Below are positions 60,209-64,000 of a stretch of DNA of 64,000 nt, one piece after another. The stretch is from positions 558,001 through 622,000 of the forward strand of contig NC_135554.1 in the NCBI RefSeq assembly GCF_964340395.1, written 5' to 3'. The stretch is from Glandiceps talaboti (lineage: Eukaryota; Hemichordata; Enteropneusta; Spengelidae). The notes below the pieces were generated by a model. The model did not search any database. It had not been told where the DNA came from and was given only the letters and a program-made list of their open reading frames with translations. Positions within the stretch are counted from its first letter, which is position 1. Every line of letters starts with the position of its first letter. The translations under genes and the position numbers were made by a program.

Positions 60209-61060
60209 ATGTCTGCTAAAACCACCCCTCAAGCTATCAGAGACGACATAGCTTACATGTGGCTGTCGACACGTACGTATTCGCGAATTTTCTATTGAAC
60301 TTGGTGTCTCGAAGTCCCGGCTCGAAGTCAACTGTTTCAGATATTATAAGCCGATATCGTCGCACTGGGTTGATCTGTCCCGCTAGATTTCACGGACGGA
60401 GAACTGTAACTCTGGCAATGATCGTTGAATATGTCGATTTTTTAAAGGGAACCAAGCCGATTTTAACTGCATCAGAGGAGACAAACTATTGACGGTCGGA
60501 ATATGTGACCATAAGTTACTCGTTGCCATCGCTTCGCTCGGTATACATCTTTTTCAAGAGGGACTTGGACTTCACTTTCAAGAAGTTGACCAAAATACCT
60601 GCTGAATCATTGAGTGACAAAAATATGGAACGCTATTTTGAGTACATAGATGTTATATCAACTATCGACGCACCAATAATACATTTTTTTCGATGAAGCT
60701 GGAGTGAAAAGAGCAACGGTGAATAGAGATGAGCGGTCACAACTAGCCGGCGGAGCGGAGTGCATCGGTATGCCAGTGATGCCAACTTCACCGTGAATTT
60801 GTTGTACAGTGTTCGCGATATTGACCACTATAATATTTTGAATGGACCGGTTCGACCGTCGAATGGTTTCCAAATGCTATACTTCTTCGACGAGGTTTAA
60901 ACCAGACAAACGAAGTTGGTCAGCCGATTTTGATGGATGGCGATTCTGTTGTGATGGATATCTAATTGTGGATTTCACATTAGACATGTCGAGAACTTAC
61001 TCTGCCAAATGCTGGCGAAAAGAGGAGTAAACCTGCGTGTGAAATGTGTTTTCGATGTTT
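60209..61060 (+). pseudogene. Decayed HTH/DDE transposase (IS630/Tc1-like)
   Basis: Pieces in three plus frames keep the order of an IS630/Tc1-mariner-type transposase. From ATG at 60,209: MSAKTTPQAIRDDIAYMWLS. Then a helix-turn-helix, SKSTVSDIISRYRRTG (about 60,325-60,370), with a GRR basic turn at about 60,400. Near 60,690 comes FFDEAGVKRATVNRDE, the first catalytic D block. Near 60,950 comes VVMD followed after a shift by NCGFHIRHVENLLCQML, the second D block. The third acidic block (NP.E) is missing because the copy stops near 61,060. At least four frameshifts or stops occur. Tc1-type enzymes give TA duplications, so this gene may be a passenger rather than the enzyme that moved the 9-bp-duplicating foldback. 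Confidence 0.7.
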
Positions 61061-62175
61061 TTAAAGATACCTGATGAGAGTGAGAGAAAACGACACGTCC
61101 GTGATAAACTTTACATACTTAAATACGAAGTTTTGTCCATGCAATTATTTTTTTTAGACATTGTGGCTACGTTTATACGTTGTGTAACTACCAGCTGCAG
61201 TAAACTATGCTAGATACTTCACCTTGTGATATTGGACCAAACAAAACTGTTATGGGAGTAGTGGAATTTTTTCTACTTACAAATTTATAATCAAATAATA
61301 AACTGTAGTATCAGAATGATTTTGCCACTTTGTTCTGAGTACGTAGTTCAATAATACACGTTGACCAGTATACTGTATTACAGACAATATTTGGTGTTCA
61401 TATGCGACTTATTCAACGGTCAGATATTGCACAAACATTTTTCTTAATTGGTAGTATAATTTCAAATAAATGGACAAGTAATGTTGACTTCACACTCATT
61501 CTAATTTGTACGAAGACCATCGCGTGTTTACATGTAACATGAACCATTTCAGTACTGAAGGCTTTCCCGCCAAATTTAATTTAAAACTCATTGTTTCTCA
61601 TCATGTTTTGAATATATATCAACCTCTTTTTTGACAGGAATCAGGGAAAAGTGTCTGCCCAATGAAAAAAAAAGATTTCCCAAAACCGTTCATAATAATT
61701 AATTTCTGATCCTATTTCAAATTCATCTCTTGAAATAAAATGGCCAAGTATTCTTGAAAGAAAGAAAATGTGATCTTGAGTAATTGTTGTTTGTCTTTTC
61801 CCCCAAGGTTTCAAACTTACTTATATTTTGTATGGCTAATAAATGTCTTTGGTGATGATTGGATTTGAGTTTCATCGATGTTTGTGTATGAGTGGTACAG
61901 TGTGTGGTAACTGAATGATGTGACACCCAGTGCAGTGGTGAGTGAGGGTTGTTTGGAAACTATCCCCACGAAATTCAAATGGACATTACATTTTTACAAA
62001 CGTAAATTAAATCGTTTTTATAAGAACATATATGTGAACTAATACACAACTACATGTAGAAACTGTCCACGGGTAAGGCTGGCGAATAAATAACTGTTTT
62101 GAAAGAATATCAGCTGCAGTGCCCTAAAGTTTGTATCTGCTGCAAATTGTCCATCGCGATCAGCCAAGTCATACA

Positions 62176-63717
62176 GGATATCCAATAAGGAGACAGGTAG
62201 CGAATAAGGAGACAGGTAGCGAATAAGGAGACAGGAAATCCAATAAAGGAGACAGGTAGCGAATAAGGAGACAGGTAGCGAATAAGGAGACAGGAAATCG
62301 AATAAGGAGACAGGTAGCGAATAAGGAGACAGGTAGCGAATGAGGAGACAGGTAGCGAATAAGGAGACAGGAAATCGAATAAGGAGACAGGTAGCGAATA
62401 AGGAGACAGGAAATCGAATAAGGAGACAGGTAGCGAATAAGGGGACAAGTAGCGAATAAGGAGACAGGTAGCGAATAAGGAGACAGGAAATCGAATAAGG
62501 AGACGGGTAGCGAATAAGGAGACAGGTAGCGAATAAGGAGACAAGAAATCGAATAAGGAGACAGGTAGCGAATAAGGAGACAGGAAATCGAATAAGGAGA
62601 CAGGTAGCGAATAAGGAGACAGGTAGCGAATAAGGAGACAGGAAATTGAATAAGGAGACAGGTAGCGAATAAGGAGACAGGAAATCGAATAAGGAGACAG
62701 GTAGCGAATAAGGAGACAGGAAATCGAATAAGGTGACAGGTAGCGAATAAGGAGACAGGAAATCGAATAAGGAGACAGGTAGCGAATAAGGAGACAGGAA
62801 ATCGAATAAGGAGACAGGTAGCGAATAAGGAGACAGGTAGCGAATAAGGAGACAGGAAATCGAATAAGGAGACAGGTAACGAATAAGGAGACAGGAAATC
62901 GAATAAGGAGACAGGTAGCGAATAAGGAGACAGGTAGCGAATAAGGAGACAGGAAATCGAATAAGGAGACAGGTAGCGAATAAGGAGACAGGAAATCGAA
63001 TAAGGAGACAGGTAGCGAATAAGGAGACAGGAAATCGAATAAGGAGACAGGTAGCAAATAAGGAGACAGGTAGCGAATAAGGAGACAGGAAATCGAATAA
63101 GGAGACAGGTAGCGAATAAGGAGACAGGAAATCGAATAAGGAGACAGGTAGCGAATAAGGAGACAGGAAATCGAATAAGGAGACAGGTAGCGAATAAGGA
63201 GACAGGAAATCGAATAAGGAGACAGGTAGCGAATAAGGAGACAGGTAGCGAATAAGGAGACAGGTAGCGAATAAGGAGACAGGAAATCGAATAAGGAGAC
63301 AGGTAGCGAATAAGGAGACAGGAAATCGAATAAGGAGACAGGTAGCGAATAAGGAGACAGGTAGCGAATAAGGAGACAGGAAATCGAATAAGGAGACAGG
63401 TAGCGAATAAGGAGACAGGAAATCGAATAAGGAGACAGGTAGCGAATAAGGAGACAGGTAGTGAATAAGGAGACAGGAAATCGAATAAGGAGACAGGTAG
63501 CGAATAAGGAGACAGGAAATCGAATAAGGAGACAGGTAGCGAATAAGGAGACAGGTAGCGAATAAGGAGACAGGAAATCGAATAAGGAGACAGGTAGCGA
63601 ATAAGGAGACAGGAAATCGAATAAGGAGACAGGTAGCGAATAAGGAGACAGGTAGCGAATAAGGAGACAGGAAACCCAATAAGGAGACAGAAAACCCAAT
63701 AAGGAGACAGAAAACCA
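62176..63717 (-). repeat. 1.5-kb minisatellite, right arm (inverted)
   Basis: Same unit as the left arm but on the minus strand (plus strand shows GTAGCGAATAAGGAGACAG and GAAATCGAATAAGGAGACAG), about 80 units. The outer end has the same GGGTTTT/GGGTTTC variants as the left outer end. Two minus frames of 610 and 550 codons here are again repeat artefacts. Confidence 0.97.
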
Positions 63718-63768
63718 AATAAGGAGATGAATAAGGAAACAGGAAACGGGAGCCAACTTCACACACCC

Positions 63769-63777
63769 ATTCTGTTG
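63769..63777. repeat. 9-bp target-site duplication, right copy
   Basis: ATTCTGTTG directly after the terminus ..CACACACCC, identical to 46,006-46,014. Confidence 0.95.
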
Positions 63778-64000
63778 ACAATGCGTTGTAGCTCTTGGTG
63801 AACCAGCCGTGCGTCTTGCCGCTGGCCTTGGTTGACCTCTGCTCCATTGTTTTCTGGCTGTGGAGCTTCATGCTGGATATTCGGGTCTGCTTCTGCCATT
63901 ATTGTAGGTGGCCGTTGACGAGGATGTAAATGTCTTCTTCTCAGTTTTCTACCAGAACGTAATAACATTAAGTGGACCTGCTGGATTTTCCACCAGTGTT
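63769..64000 (-). pseudogene. Ty3/gypsy-like gag, N-terminal part
   Basis: Minus-strand frame beginning MLLRSGRKLRRRHLHP at 63,968. The LRSGR.. basic start is common in Ty3/gypsy gags. A proline/glutamine-rich stretch follows up to the break at 63,777. The frame is also open from the ATG back to the window edge. Beyond the break the frame runs four codons into the foldback and stops. The rest of gag resumes at 46,007 in the same frame. The 5' LTR would lie beyond the window. Confidence 0.8.

Larger units (their letters stand above)
59604..62175. other. Unique central region of the foldback element
   Basis: No similarity between its two edges. It holds (TTA)n/(TAG)n and (ACA)n tracts at 59,766-59,900, a GCGCGCGCGCGAGAGA tract at 60,127, the decayed transposase at 60,209-61,060, and AT-rich sequence without recognised features from 61,061 to 62,175. 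Confidence 0.7.
46015..63768. mobile_element. Giant Foldback-type transposon, 17,754 bp
   Basis: Termini are a perfect 51-bp inverted repeat (46,015-46,065 and 63,718-63,768), beginning GGGTGTGTGAAGTTGGCTCC. They flow into minisatellite arms in opposite orientation: 46,066-59,603 left (with a nested insertion) and 62,176-63,717 right. A 2.57-kb unique centre (59,604-62,175) carries a decayed transposase. A 9-bp target duplication within a gag gene proves insertion. Known Foldback elements (Drosophila FB, 9-bp duplications; sea-urchin TU, 8-bp) also have arms made of short tandem repeats, and Drosophila FB/NOF belongs to the Mutator-like group. The very unequal arms indicate expansion of the left one. 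No intact transposase is present in this copy. Confidence 0.9.

Noticed and set aside
46015-63768. Long tandem array as centromeric or telomeric satellite
   Set aside because: It is bounded by a 51-bp inverted terminus and a 9-bp target duplication inside gag, so it is a discrete insertion. The unit is not telomere-like.
62039-63871. Minus frames of 610 and 550 codons in the right arm
   Set aside because: Same repeat artefact in the inverted arm. The first only joins a few gag-adjacent codons to the array by chance.

Overview
This window reads as eukaryotic, most probably from a marine invertebrate animal. The signs are spliced exons with GT/AG borders, BEL/Pao, Ty3/gypsy and LINE retrotransposon remnants, dispersed elements with internal tandem repeats, many ACATGTA words, and very low coding density. 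I cannot name the species. No bacterial genes, CRISPR arrays, rRNA or tRNA genes were recognised.

Layout. Positions 1-43,600 are gene-poor and repeat-rich. Two host loci can be supported. One is a plus-strand locus at about 4.9-6.6 kb with three phase-compatible exons that resemble a BEN-domain protein, with an apparent 1-nt lesion. The other is a minus-strand locus with a noncoding first exon at about 39.8-39.9 kb, next to an NRF-1-type palindrome. It is spliced over about 5.2 kb to an exon at 34.4-34.6 kb encoding a signal peptide and the start of a reeler (Reelin N-terminal) domain. Around them lie three copies of a 3.6-4.2 kb dispersed element (family A), two copies of an element with a 151-bp central tandem repeat (family B), a PIF/Harbinger-like TIR element, a BEL/Pao pol relic, two LINE fragments, several hairpins and simple repeats. 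One family A copy lies inside a family B copy, and the uninterrupted family B copy shows the empty site.

Positions 43,600-64,000 are a nest of mobile DNA. A minus-strand Ty3/gypsy-like element (gag N-terminus at 63.8-64.0 kb, rest of gag at 45.1-46.0 kb, protease and the start of RT at 44.0-45.1 kb) has its gag split by a 17,754-bp insertion at 46,015-63,768. The insertion has a perfect 51-bp terminal inverted repeat and a 9-bp target-site duplication (ATTCTGTTG). Its arms are made almost wholly of a 19/20/21-bp minisatellite, in opposite orientation at the two ends. This is the architecture of a Foldback (FB)-type transposon, but with very unequal arms: about 13.6 kb on the left and 1.6 kb on the right. 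A small hairpin-ended element sits in the left arm, and a decayed HTH/DDE transposase lies in the 2.6-kb centre.

Three overlapping open frames of more than 3,700 codons across the left arm come from the stop-free, non-triplet repeat and are not genes. The gag-pol boundary carries a canonical A AAA AAC slippery heptamer directly before the gag stop, with protease in the -1 frame.
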